Of a stretch of DNA of 64,000 nucleotides, positions 53,278 through 61,920 are shown one piece after another (within the stretch, counting starts at the first letter, position 1; every line of letters begins with the position of its first letter). Source of the DNA: DATFKA01 sp035268885 (GTDB lineage: Bacteria > Bacteroidota > Bacteroidia > Chitinophagales > Saprospiraceae). The translations under genes and the position numbers were made by a program. The notes below the pieces were generated by a model. That model was not told where the DNA came from. It worked only from the letters and a program-made list of their open reading frames with translations, and did no database searches. The stretch is from assembly GCA_035268885.1 (NCBI GenBank), contig DATFKA010000072.1:34938-98937 (forward strand). Direction: 5' to 3'.

Positions 53278-54015
53278 CTAAGCTTCCTGAAGCATGTAGT
53301 CTCGGGGAGTCATCCCTTCGGTTTCTTTGAATACCTTGTAAAAGGTAGACTTGTTTTTAAATCCGCACTGTAAAGCGATACCAAAGAGGGTAAGATTTTC
53401 GTATTCCTTACTGGCTAGTTTTTCCTTTACGACCTCCACCCGGTAATTATTTACAAACTGCTGAAAGTTACAGCCTCCCTGGTTATTGACCACCTGCGAT
53501 AAATATTTGGTATTTGTCCCCAGTAGATCAGCTACGGTCTTCAGGGTCAGGTTGGGATCGAGAAAGTGCTCGTCTTTCTCCATCAGGGTGCGCAGCTGAG
53601 CGTAGATTTTCACTTCTTCCACCCCTTTAAGGCTGCTGGAGCGGTATTTTTCGCCTAGCTGTAACAAAGAAATATCCACCTCTCCGTTTTCTTTATCACC
53701 ATCGACTTCGAAGGCAATAAAGTTGGTGAGTTCATGCTCTTTATTAAATATAGGATGAATAACCAGCTTACAGATGTATTCTTCGCCGTTTTTGCGGTAG
53801 TTGGTAATCTCTTCTTTAAGAGGAGAATGATTGTCCAGTGAACGACGCATTTTCAGCACTGTTTCTTTTTCTGACTTTGGCCCCTGTAATAGATCGCCGG
53901 GCTTCTTACCTAGCGCCTCACTCATGGTATAACCCGTTATAAAAGTAAAATCATCATTAACCCAAATGATATTTTTTGTGGCGTCGGTGAGTATGACTGC
54001 GATATTAGGTATCAT
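53278..54015 (-). CDS. LOV-like PAS domain fused to AraC-type DNA-binding domain
   Basis: 245 residues. Residues 5-115 form a PAS domain closely following the LOV layout (ITGYTMSEALGKKPGDLLQG, ITNYRKNGEEYICKLVIHPI, LTNFIAFEVDGD). The photoactive LOV cysteine (in GRNCRFLQG of LOV proteins) is Pro39 here, and the late flavin Gln position is Glu, so blue-light adduct chemistry is unlikely. Residues 145-245 are an AraC-family double helix-turn-helix (LKTVADLLGTNTKYLSQVVN, FGIALQCGFKNKSTFYKVFK). A one-component transcription regulator with an unknown signal. It is divergent from the helicase-like gene (238 bp between starts). Confidence 0.87.
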   Translation of the reverse strand: MIPNIAVILTDATKNIIWVNDDFTFITGYTMSEALGKKPGDLLQGPKSEKETVLKMRRSLDNHSPLKEEITNYRKNGEEYICKLVIHPIFNKEHELTNFIAFEVDGDKENGEVDISLLQLGEKYRSSSLKGVEEVKIYAQLRTLMEKDEHFLDPNLTLKTVADLLGTNTKYLSQVVNNQGGCNFQQFVNNYRVEVVKEKLASKEYENLTLFGIALQCGFKNKSTFYKVFKETEGMTPRDYMLQEA

Positions 54016-54081
54016 AAAAGCTTAGTAGTTTTGTTTAAGCTTTTGCCCGCTTTTCGAATGAATCGTTAAACAAACATAACT

Positions 54082-54096
54082 TATTGATTGTCAATA
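54082..54096. promoter_or_regulatory. Possible operator palindrome upstream of the PAS-AraC gene
   Basis: TATTGA-TTG-TCAATA, a perfect 6-bp inverted repeat with a 3-bp spacer, lies 67 bp upstream of the regulator start in the shared divergent promoter region. It could be an autoregulatory site, but AraC-type sites are usually direct repeats. Confidence 0.3.
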
Positions 54097-54253
54097 CTTA
54101 AATATACGAAAATAAGCAGTACTCAACCAGTATTTAACGTATTCTATGACTTATTTTTCACCAGCGAGAATATCCCGTTTAAGCCTGTTTTCATACCTTA
54201 CCACGAAGCCATAGTCTGCTTATCACATTAAATCAGAGGGCTGGGCCCCGGTA

Positions 54254-57200
54254 ATGCATAATTTTTCGTATAATTATTTTTCAAATAATCAAAGAAGGGT
54301 TAAGCGCCTGAAATCTGCGCTGCCAAATGATCACTTTATGGTACAAATGGAGGCTAATAAATTGAAAAATAGCAACTACACGCAAGCTTTTCCCAAAGCC
54401 CTTTCCTGTTGTGACTGGACACCAATCGGAGAAAAAAACTGGATGGCAAAATTATTGCGAGACGAAGAAATAGACATTAGCGTCGAAGCGGAGCAGGTGG
54501 CAAACCCAACCATACATCACCTTTTCTTTGAGCAACAAAATCAGCGCCAGAGTAGCCGGACAAGCGAGATAGCACTGGGATTTCCATTAGTGTTTCGATT
54601 GCAGAATAAAGTACTTGAAGCCCTGCCCGTTTTTATCTGGCCTCTGAAACTTCGTCCGGCGCCACGCGACAGTAAGCAATGGCGGGTAAAAACCACGCCA
54701 GATTCCAGACCAATTTTAAATCCGGTCCTGCAGGAGCAGTTCGAGGCACAGCTGGCAGGTCTCCAGCCAGACGAATGGTTATCCAGCGAGGAGCCCTTTG
54801 CGGAATTGGCCGACCTGCTGTCCCTGGAGCACCTGGCCCCGGAATCCGATGCGTGGCAGGCCTATCCCGATTTCTCGAAACTACAAGACTTGGAAACTCC
54901 CGGTCTGCTGTATCCGACGGCTATACTGGGGCTTTTCCCCGCGAAATACTCTTTTCATCAGGACTTACCACGCATTGACGGCCCGCCTTTGGGAAAAGCG
55001 GATATCACCTGGCGACACCACATCAGCCACCTGGATCTGGATCCTAGCCAGCAGGCGGCATTGAACCACTTTTACGAAAGTGAAACGACCCTGGTAACCG
55101 GAGCCGCCGGCACGGGCAAAACCCATCTGGTGAAAAGCCTGGTCGTCAATGCCTTGAGTAATCAAAAGAAAATATTACTGATTAGCAACCGACCGACCAC
55201 CATCCAAAAAATTCAGGAAGAACTGGAGCAACTCGGCCTCAGTCACCTCAGCTATTGGTTGCGAAACCCCCAAAGTGACGCCGGTATCCTGCTGCGACTA
55301 CTACAATTCCCAATACAGCCCAAACAGCTTTGGTCGGGCGACCCGTCCCTACGGGCCTGGTTGCGCAGAGCAGACGAATATCAACAATTCAAAGACCGCC
55401 AGGATAACGCTTTCCGGGCGGCCAGAACCCCTATCTTTGGCCCCATGGACTGGGCCCAAACCCTGGGCTTGTATCTCAAAACGGCGGAGCAGGGTGGACG
55501 CGCACTTTTAGGCATCCAGCTTCAGGCACAAGATTTCAGATTAAACATCGAAGAGTTTACGGCCATTTCTAAACAACTAGAAACGGGACAGCAACTTTTT
55601 CAGCAGATTGGTAGTATCCGACATCCCCTAAAGCGACTACACCCCGATATTTTTTCTCGCCATAACCAAAAAGAAGCCCTGCAGTTTGTCCGCTCAAAAC
55701 TGGATTTCTTCCTCCATCGACTCGAACAACTGCAACGGGAACACATCAGCCTGATCAATCAGTACGAACGCCAACTAAAAGCTTATTTTGAAGGGTTTTA
55801 CAAAAAGTACAGTGAGCAAATTACCAGCATCGGGCAACAAATCGAGAACAATACGACTGCCTACGGTAACGATTTTTTACTCACCTCCTCCACCTCACTA
55901 AAATTATACGCGCCTTTTTCCAGGCGGATAAAAGCTATAAAAAGCGAAAAGGAAAACATCATTCAGCAAAGCCAACAGCTAGCTAATCAAATGCCGGATA
56001 TGCCCGAGCTGGAATATCCTCTACTGCCCAGTCCGGTAAGCAGACTAAAACAATTACAAAACTGGCTACTAGAAATGCGCCAAAGCCTCGAGCAATGGCA
56101 TGCCCAAATCCCCGAGCTACTGCAGGATCATCTACGCCGCTTCAACTATCAGACCACCTACGAAAAACTCGGTATGAAACCCGAGATCCTCAATCTGGAA
56201 GCAGCCCTGGATCAGACCATCGAAGCGCTAAACGATACGCAGCTACTGGAGGAAAAGCAGACCCAACCCATGCTCACCCTCCCCAAACGCCAGCAACGCA
56301 TTGAATCGCTGGTCGAATACCTGGAAACCATTCAGATCAATCTGCGCGACTTTCCGGTCTTCTACGATTGGCAGCGCTTTTGGCTGGAACAAGACGCGCG
56401 TATCCAGGAAATTATACAAGCAATTATCCGCAGTAAATCCGACCATTGGCAACAAACCTTTGAAGCCTGGTACTTACAACAATTGCTGGAGTCCCGGCAA
56501 AGTACTCATCTACCGGAGCACAGTTATGCTCCGGCCGAACAAATAGAAAGTTTACGGAGCTTACGAGACGCCCTCACAGAACAAATCAATTACCAGTGGG
56601 AAGCAAAACGCCAGGAAAGTGCCCGTCAGCTAAAGAAAACCCTCCATGTTAAGCCCAAAGGAGGCGGACTGGACTTTTTGCAAAAGCTGATGGCCCAATC
56701 AGGTAAGGCTCTCACGCAGTCGCTACCGCTTTTAATATCGACCCCAGAGCAAGCTGTAGCCCTGCTAAAAGCAACCGAACAGCCGTTTTTTGATTTAGTC
56801 ATCTTTGAGTCGGCCCAATTTATTGACGCCGACCAGGGCGCCTTTCTCCAGCAGTTCGCCAAGCAGTCTTTTATCATCGGCAATAATCGTTTTGTGATCG
56901 GCGATGACCAGGCAGACCTTCTGGAGGCAGAGCTGACGGGCGGACGACAAGGCTTCGAGCTAGCTTATTTCCATCAGTATTATCCCGGACATCTTTGGCA
57001 ATTGATGCGGGGTCTACATATCACCGAGAAAGCGGTACGGCCCTTCTCCATCGGTATACACCCCATACGCGGCACGTACAACGAAGGGCTGGGTATCAAT
57101 ACCGATGAGGTGTACCACGTGATGGAATATGTCAAAAGCCGGAAAAAAAATAAAGGGCGGATTTATTCCAGCCTGGCTATTGTCTGCAATACCATTGCCC

Positions 57201-57991
57201 AACGCAACTTCATCAGTAAAGCCATCCTGGATATCAAAAGAAAAGGCAGTGAGGAAGAACGCAACAATATACTACAGATGGAGCGCAACGGGCTGATGGT
57301 CCTGCACCTCGATGAACTGGCGGCCTACCGCTTTGAAGAATTATTATACAGCTTTACTTACGCAGTAGATCCGAACACCTCTGAAATCACGGGCCACGCC
57401 GCCCGTTTGAACCAGCCTGCGGGCCTGCGACAGCTTAATGAGTTGATGGCGATCGCCAAGTCCAATTTGCAAATCGTGCATTCCCTTTCACAAGACTGGT
57501 TGGATCAGCAAATAGACCATAAAGAGCAAAGTGGTTATTTCTTATTTTCCAATTACCTCCGTATGCTCCAGGCCATTCGCCAGGGAGATGCCGAGCGACA
57601 GGGCCTCGTAAGTCAGCGGGTAAGTGATTACTTCCAGCACCCCCTGCCCCAATTACCACCTACCCCCCTCTATGATGAAATAGCCACGCGGCTGGCTTAC
57701 TTTTTACCCGATGTGCAGATACAACGACACTATCGGGAGGCCGATTTACGTTTTCCCATGTTGGTTCGTCACAAAGACTACCCTGAACAGCAGATCGCCG
57801 TCATTGCCGATTACTTTGTATCGAACTACCGGGCTACCCAAATGGTTTGGGAAGATGAACAGCGGAATAAATACGCCCAAAGAAACATTTATTGCCTGCC
57901 CACCTTTAGTTTATCCTGGTGGCAGGACCCGGACCGGGCCGCACAGACACTGGCCAATTTAATTATAGAGACATGGGAAAAGGAAAAGTAA
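54254..57991 (+). CDS. SF1-helicase-like protein with lost catalytic motifs and degenerate C-terminal nuclease-like domain
   Basis: 1245 residues. Start uncertain: Met at 54338 or 54347 would also fit. Walker A is intact (GAAGTGKT, residues 283-290), followed by a motif-Ia-like segment LLISNRPTTIQKIQEEL. A long helical insert (about 370-800) follows. By alignment from memory with DUF4011-type SF1 helicases, motif II (DEAxQ) reads IFESAQ (Glu852), the QGDERD-type motif V reads AAYRFEE, and motif VI (TRAR) reads AIAK (1066-1069), so hydrolysis and unwinding are doubtful. The C terminus (1137-1245, TPLYDEIATRL to SLSWWQDPDRAAQTL) matches the layout of the Vsr-like nuclease at the end of that family, but the acidic residues appear replaced. 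The frame is intact and long, implying retained function. The DUF3267 gene overlaps its last 19 bases. Confidence 0.7.
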   Translation: MHNFSYNYFSNNQRRVKRLKSALPNDHFMVQMEANKLKNSNYTQAFPKALSCCDWTPIGEKNWMAKLLRDEEIDISVEAEQVANPTIHHLFFEQQNQRQSSRTSEIALGFPLVFRLQNKVLEALPVFIWPLKLRPAPRDSKQWRVKTTPDSRPILNPVLQEQFEAQLAGLQPDEWLSSEEPFAELADLLSLEHLAPESDAWQAYPDFSKLQDLETPGLLYPTAILGLFPAKYSFHQDLPRIDGPPLGKADITWRHHISHLDLDPSQQAALNHFYESETTLVTGAAGTGKTHLVKSLVVNALSNQKKILLISNRPTTIQKIQEELEQLGLSHLSYWLRNPQSDAGILLRLLQFPIQPKQLWSGDPSLRAWLRRADEYQQFKDRQDNAFRAARTPIFGPMDWAQTLGLYLKTAEQGGRALLGIQLQAQDFRLNIEEFTAISKQLETGQQLFQQIGSIRHPLKRLHPDIFSRHNQKEALQFVRSKLDFFLHRLEQLQREHISLINQYERQLKAYFEGFYKKYSEQITSIGQQIENNTTAYGNDFLLTSSTSLKLYAPFSRRIKAIKSEKENIIQQSQQLANQMPDMPELEYPLLPSPVSRLKQLQNWLLEMRQSLEQWHAQIPELLQDHLRRFNYQTTYEKLGMKPEILNLEAALDQTIEALNDTQLLEEKQTQPMLTLPKRQQRIESLVEYLETIQINLRDFPVFYDWQRFWLEQDARIQEIIQAIIRSKSDHWQQTFEAWYLQQLLESRQSTHLPEHSYAPAEQIESLRSLRDALTEQINYQWEAKRQESARQLKKTLHVKPKGGGLDFLQKLMAQSGKALTQSLPLLISTPEQAVALLKATEQPFFDLVIFESAQFIDADQGAFLQQFAKQSFIIGNNRFVIGDDQADLLEAELTGGRQGFELAYFHQYYPGHLWQLMRGLHITEKAVRPFSIGIHPIRGTYNEGLGINTDEVYHVMEYVKSRKKNKGRIYSSLAIVCNTIAQRNFISKAILDIKRKGSEEERNNILQMERNGLMVLHLDELAAYRFEELLYSFTYAVDPNTSEITGHAARLNQPAGLRQLNELMAIAKSNLQIVHSLSQDWLDQQIDHKEQSGYFLFSNYLRMLQAIRQGDAERQGLVSQRVSDYFQHPLPQLPPTPLYDEIATRLAYFLPDVQIQRHYREADLRFPMLVRHKDYPEQQIAVIADYFVSNYRATQMVWEDEQRNKYAQRNIYCLPTFSLSWWQDPDRAAQTLANLIIETWEKEK

Positions 57992-58614
57992 GCATAGCGG
58001 ATCTCGAAGAAAAAGACAAGTATAGCCTGATTGAAGAGCTCGACCACCAGGATATGGTGCCTTTCATCATGAAAGAATTTCAAAATCGTAATTTGATCAT
58101 CCACCTCTACGTCATTATCAATATCAGTATTGTCACGGCGGGAATCATTTTCGCCATTAATCAACAACAGCTGGGAACTATCTCTTTTTTTTCCATGTTC
58201 TTATGGTGGATCGGTGGTGCCGTAGCGGGTTCCACCCTGGTTATTCCCTTTCATGAATTATTACACGGTATTACCTATTACCTGCTTGGCGCAAAAAAGG
58301 TGAGCTACGGCGGAAATCTGCGCGACTTTTATTTCTTCGCCACCGCAGATCACTTTATTGTAACGGGAAAAACGATTTGGCCGCTGGCGCTGGCTCCTTT
58401 CCTGGTGGTGGGTAGCCTATGTGTCTGGGCCTTGCAATCGGATCTCTCGACCGGGATAAAATGCCTTTTCTGGGGCATGCTGACTCTGCACAGCTTAAAC
58501 TGCCTGGGGGATTTTGGCATCCTCAGTTATTTTTGGGAGCGCCGAGAAAAAAAAATATACACCTACGACCGGGTTAAAGAAGCAAAATCTTATATTTATC
58601 AGGAACAGGATTAG
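57973..58614 (+). CDS. DUF3267-like HExxH membrane metalloprotease
   Basis: 213 residues from Met at 57973; an earlier in-frame Met at 57919 would add residues that merely reread the helicase gene. About four transmembrane helices. The zinc motif HELLHG (His94, Glu95, His98) lies in the second helix region, as in the DUF3267/M50-like putative zincin family. Substrate unknown. It overlaps the 3' end of the helicase-like gene by 19 nt, so it is probably translated by coupling, and is followed after 39 bp by the serine-hydrolase lipoprotein gene. Confidence 0.82.
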   Translation: MGKGKVSIADLEEKDKYSLIEELDHQDMVPFIMKEFQNRNLIIHLYVIINISIVTAGIIFAINQQQLGTISFFSMFLWWIGGAVAGSTLVIPFHELLHGITYYLLGAKKVSYGGNLRDFYFFATADHFIVTGKTIWPLALAPFLVVGSLCVWALQSDLSTGIKCLFWGMLTLHSLNCLGDFGILSYFWERREKKIYTYDRVKEAKSYIYQEQD

Positions 58615-58653
58615 ATACCCGATACGCTGAGCTCGAAACTAAGCAACACCCCG

Positions 58654-61542
58654 ATGAACAAATTGGTAAGAATATGGCCTCTCCTTCTGCTTGTACTCCT
58701 CTTCAATGGCTGTCGCCAGGATGAGCCCTTTCGTATTGACTCTACGGTACCTTACATTAGCACGTATACTTACCTGTGGGCCGACTCCCTATTAACGACA
58801 TTAAGCCCCGAAGAAAAGATAGGACAGCTGTTAATCTGGCAATACGAGGGCAATCAAATAGCCCTACTTCGCCAGGAATTAGCCAGTCGGCACATCGGAG
58901 GCGTGGTCATGGAACAACGGCCTTTACTTGAACATTTTGAGCTCGTCACCCTGCTTTCCCAGGAAAGTTACTTGCCCCCCATTATTGCCAGTACCGCATC
59001 TACCCTCTTTAATAATCAGTTGACCGGCGTGGAAGATCTGGTCCCCGAAAGCCTGATCAACGCCACGGGCAACGATACCCTCTTCGATCACCTGAATGAG
59101 CTGGCCGCCAAACAGGCACTGGCCCTGCAGGTCAACCTCAACATCAGCCAACCCGTCAACGCCCAGCAGATCGCCGGCGATCGCCTGCAGTCCAAACGCA
59201 TTGAAGCCCTGCGGGAGCGCCGCATTGCCAGTGTGGCCTATGACTTTACCGATTTTCACCCGCAGTTGGCCGACAGCAGCCTACGCCTGCGGACCTTGCT
59301 CAAACCCGCTCGTTTACTGGCAGAAAAAGGCATTGGCGGTTTTGCCCTGAGCACACAATTACCCTCCCGGATTCCGGAGCGCTTTGCTTACCAAAACTAC
59401 CGGGATTATTTTCAGGAACAACTGGAGTTTGACGGTTTGCTGCTGCGTAAGACCGCCAATGCCGAGATGGCCATCCGGCACCTGCAAGCCGGCGTGGATC
59501 TGCTCTGGCTAACGAATGACTTTCCAGAGGCCGTATACCGCCGCATTGCCGAAGCCCTGAATAGTGGCGAGTTGAGTATGGCGGATATAGATCGCAAAGT
59601 GCACAAAATATTGATGCTGAAGAAGTGGATGCACAATGGCTTTGACAGCCGCAGAGGGCCGAACCGGGAGATCGTCTATAAACCCATTCAGGCCGCCCTG
59701 CCCAGTAGTCCCGATCGTGAACTACGCCTGCCCATTCCCAGTAATAAGATCTACGAGCACTTCTTTGACACCAAGTGGTCGCTCTTCAACTATGATATCG
59801 CCACCCGGGGCATCACCCTGCTCTCCAACCCGGATGAGCTGATTCCGCTGGCGAAGCTTTTGGAGTCTAATATTCGACTGGTGCACTATGGCGAAGCTAC
59901 TTACCGCGACTTTCGTCAAAAAATGGCTGCTTATACCGATTTCAGCCAACGGGGGGGCGAAATTGACGAACAAGGAAACTGGTCTCCCCTAATCAGTGGT
60001 CAGACCAACTACCTGAACCTTCTGCTTTTAGGCCCCGACCAAAGGATCAATCCACAGGATGAAGCATTTTTAAGCGGCCTGGCTGCCGCCAAAAAAAGAA
60101 ACAAACTCATCATTGTCAATTTTGGTGCACCACAACAAGTGGCCGCCCTGGACTCCACCTATACGGTTCTGCAGGCCTATACCCAAAGTCCGGAAACCGA
60201 GTCCGTCGCTGCGCAAATCATCACCGGTGGCCTGCCCAGTCGCGGTAAAAGTCCCCTGGACATTAATGCGCACTGGAAAAATGGACATCAGAAGCACAGC
60301 GCCAAGATCAGGGTTGCCTACGCTCCTTCCGAGCTGGTTGGTATCCGTCCAGAAAAACTAGTGAGTATGTACGCGATCGCCAACGGTGCCGTACGCAGCA
60401 AAGCTACCCCCGGCGGACAGATTGCCGTGATTAAGGACGGTAATATGATCTTTAACGAAGCCTTTGGTTACCATACTTACCGTAAAAAACAAAGGGTAGC
60501 CGAAGAAGACCTTTACGACGTAGCTTCGCTGACCAAAATATCCGCCACTACCCTGGTGGCCATGCGCCTGCAGGAAGCGGGTTTATTTGATATTAATGAC
60601 CGCGTCCGTAAACACCTGCCAGAGTACAAGAAAGCGCCCTTCCGCAATGTGCGTATCAAAGAACTGATGACGCACCGCTCCGGTATTCAGCCACACATGC
60701 CAGTGATCCCTTACCTGCAATACCGGGGCGCGAGTAATACCGCCTGTGACAGCTTTTTCTGTAAAACGGCTTCCGACAACTTCAATATTCAGGTGGCTGA
60801 TCAGTTTTACTTCCAACAGCGACTGCAGGACCAAATCTGGGAGGACATGAACGAGGTAGACATGCGTCGTTTTGATAATTACCGCTACAGTGATGCGAAT
60901 ATGATCCTCGTACAAAGAATCCTGGAACGCCTCCAAAACCAATCGCTCGATCAACTGGCCCAGCGCTATTTTTACCAACCCATGGGCTTAAGACACATCA
61001 CCTATCGACCATTGGATAAGTTTGACGCCAGCCAAATCGTTCCGACCGAAAGGGACGACCGCTGGCGGCGACAGCTCCTCCGGGGGTACGTACACGACGA
61101 GACGGCCGCGCTGCTCGGTGGCGTCGCCGGCCACGCCGGACTCTTTTCGAATGCCACCGACCTGGCCATCTTATTGCAGATGCTACTCGAGAACGGCCGC
61201 TACGCCAATACCCGCTATCTACAACCAGAAACAATTGAGCTCTTCACCGACGATCGGCACGGCAACCACCGCGGGCTGGGCTTCGACAAGCGCTACCGCT
61301 CCAACCGGACCGGCCGCGCCTACGATATGACGCCCAATGCCTACGGCCATACGGGCTTTACCGGTACCTGCGCCTGGGTGGATCCCGATCACAATCTGGT
61401 TTTTGTTTTCCTATCGAATCGTTTGCATCCCAGTGTACGCAACCGCAAGCTCTTTTCCGATCGGATACGTACGCGCATCCACCAGGTGGTCTACGATGCG
61501 CTGGATAGCTATGAGGGCGGGTGGCCAGAGTTGGAGATATGA
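58654..61542 (+). CDS. Lipoprotein with degenerate GH3 domain fused to an intact serine beta-lactamase-fold hydrolase
   Basis: 962 residues with a lipobox (LLFNGC). Residues 30-330 follow the NagZ/GH3 layout (LSPEEKIGQLLIW). The conserved KHFPGHGDT...DSH loop reads YDFTDFHPQ...DSS (196-209), and the nucleophile Asp of the GLVFTDD motif reads Lys266 (DGLLLRKT), so glycosidase activity is probably lost. Residues 570-950 are a class C beta-lactamase/penicillin-binding-protein-fold hydrolase with S625-L-T-K, Y745-S-D and H899-T-G. Known GH3/hydrolase fusions of Bacteroidota act on cell-wall fragments. Outer-membrane or periplasmic. It follows the DUF3267 gene by 39 bp. Confidence 0.88.
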   Translation: MNKLVRIWPLLLLVLLFNGCRQDEPFRIDSTVPYISTYTYLWADSLLTTLSPEEKIGQLLIWQYEGNQIALLRQELASRHIGGVVMEQRPLLEHFELVTLLSQESYLPPIIASTASTLFNNQLTGVEDLVPESLINATGNDTLFDHLNELAAKQALALQVNLNISQPVNAQQIAGDRLQSKRIEALRERRIASVAYDFTDFHPQLADSSLRLRTLLKPARLLAEKGIGGFALSTQLPSRIPERFAYQNYRDYFQEQLEFDGLLLRKTANAEMAIRHLQAGVDLLWLTNDFPEAVYRRIAEALNSGELSMADIDRKVHKILMLKKWMHNGFDSRRGPNREIVYKPIQAALPSSPDRELRLPIPSNKIYEHFFDTKWSLFNYDIATRGITLLSNPDELIPLAKLLESNIRLVHYGEATYRDFRQKMAAYTDFSQRGGEIDEQGNWSPLISGQTNYLNLLLLGPDQRINPQDEAFLSGLAAAKKRNKLIIVNFGAPQQVAALDSTYTVLQAYTQSPETESVAAQIITGGLPSRGKSPLDINAHWKNGHQKHSAKIRVAYAPSELVGIRPEKLVSMYAIANGAVRSKATPGGQIAVIKDGNMIFNEAFGYHTYRKKQRVAEEDLYDVASLTKISATTLVAMRLQEAGLFDINDRVRKHLPEYKKAPFRNVRIKELMTHRSGIQPHMPVIPYLQYRGASNTACDSFFCKTASDNFNIQVADQFYFQQRLQDQIWEDMNEVDMRRFDNYRYSDANMILVQRILERLQNQSLDQLAQRYFYQPMGLRHITYRPLDKFDASQIVPTERDDRWRRQLLRGYVHDETAALLGGVAGHAGLFSNATDLAILLQMLLENGRYANTRYLQPETIELFTDDRHGNHRGLGFDKRYRSNRTGRAYDMTPNAYGHTGFTGTCAWVDPDHNLVFVFLSNRLHPSVRNRKLFSDRIRTRIHQVVYDALDSYEGGWPELEI

Positions 61543-61909
61543 AGGATAAAGTAAAAAGGGTAAAGGTTAAAGTATGATTTTGTATTAGTGATAGATAAAA
61601 GCTTCACAAGCCTGGCAGGCTTCGGAAGCTGGAATTGATACCAACTACATTAAACCGATGTAGGTAACTACCCTTCATTGCTTGAGCGAACCATTAAGAT
61701 ATTAAGGTCCATTAAGTCCAAATCAAATCACTTCGCCTTAACTATCCTTAACTCCTTAATGGTTCCAATAAAAAATTAATCTGAGCAATTAATAGCTTTG
61801 CAAAAGATGGTCAATGGCAGGAGATATTGCGTACCTAAGCGCAAGTGCAAGGGGAGTATTTCAACTTAGACACTTTAACCTTTCTACTTTCTCCTTTAAC
61901 CTTTAACCT
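61543..61909. other. Intergenic region rich in repeats between convergent genes
   Basis: This 367-bp gap holds a GGGTAAAGGTTAAAG copy at 61558-61572, the AAGCC/GGCTT palindrome (61600-61630) and, at its right end, tandem CCTTTAA heptamers running into the M1 peptidase stop. The two heptamer blocks are inverted relative to each other. The middle is A/T-rich, with no coding region supported. Confidence 0.65.
61600..61630. repeat. AAGCC/GGCTT palindrome, second copy
   Basis: AGCTT-CAC-AAGCC, a 5-nt loop, then GGCTT-CGG-AAGCT, the same two-block stem with a 3-base bulge as at 47314-47346. Again between convergent genes. Confidence 0.6.
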
Positions 61910-61920
61910 TTAACCTTTAC
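61893..61920. repeat. CCTTTAA tandem heptamer repeat at the M1 peptidase stop
   Basis: Three perfect CCTTTAA units and one CCTTTAC. On the minus strand the unit reads GGTTAAA, and its TAA is the stop codon (61910-61912) of the aminopeptidase, so the last residues (KGKG) and the stop are part of the repeat. Confidence 0.75.
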
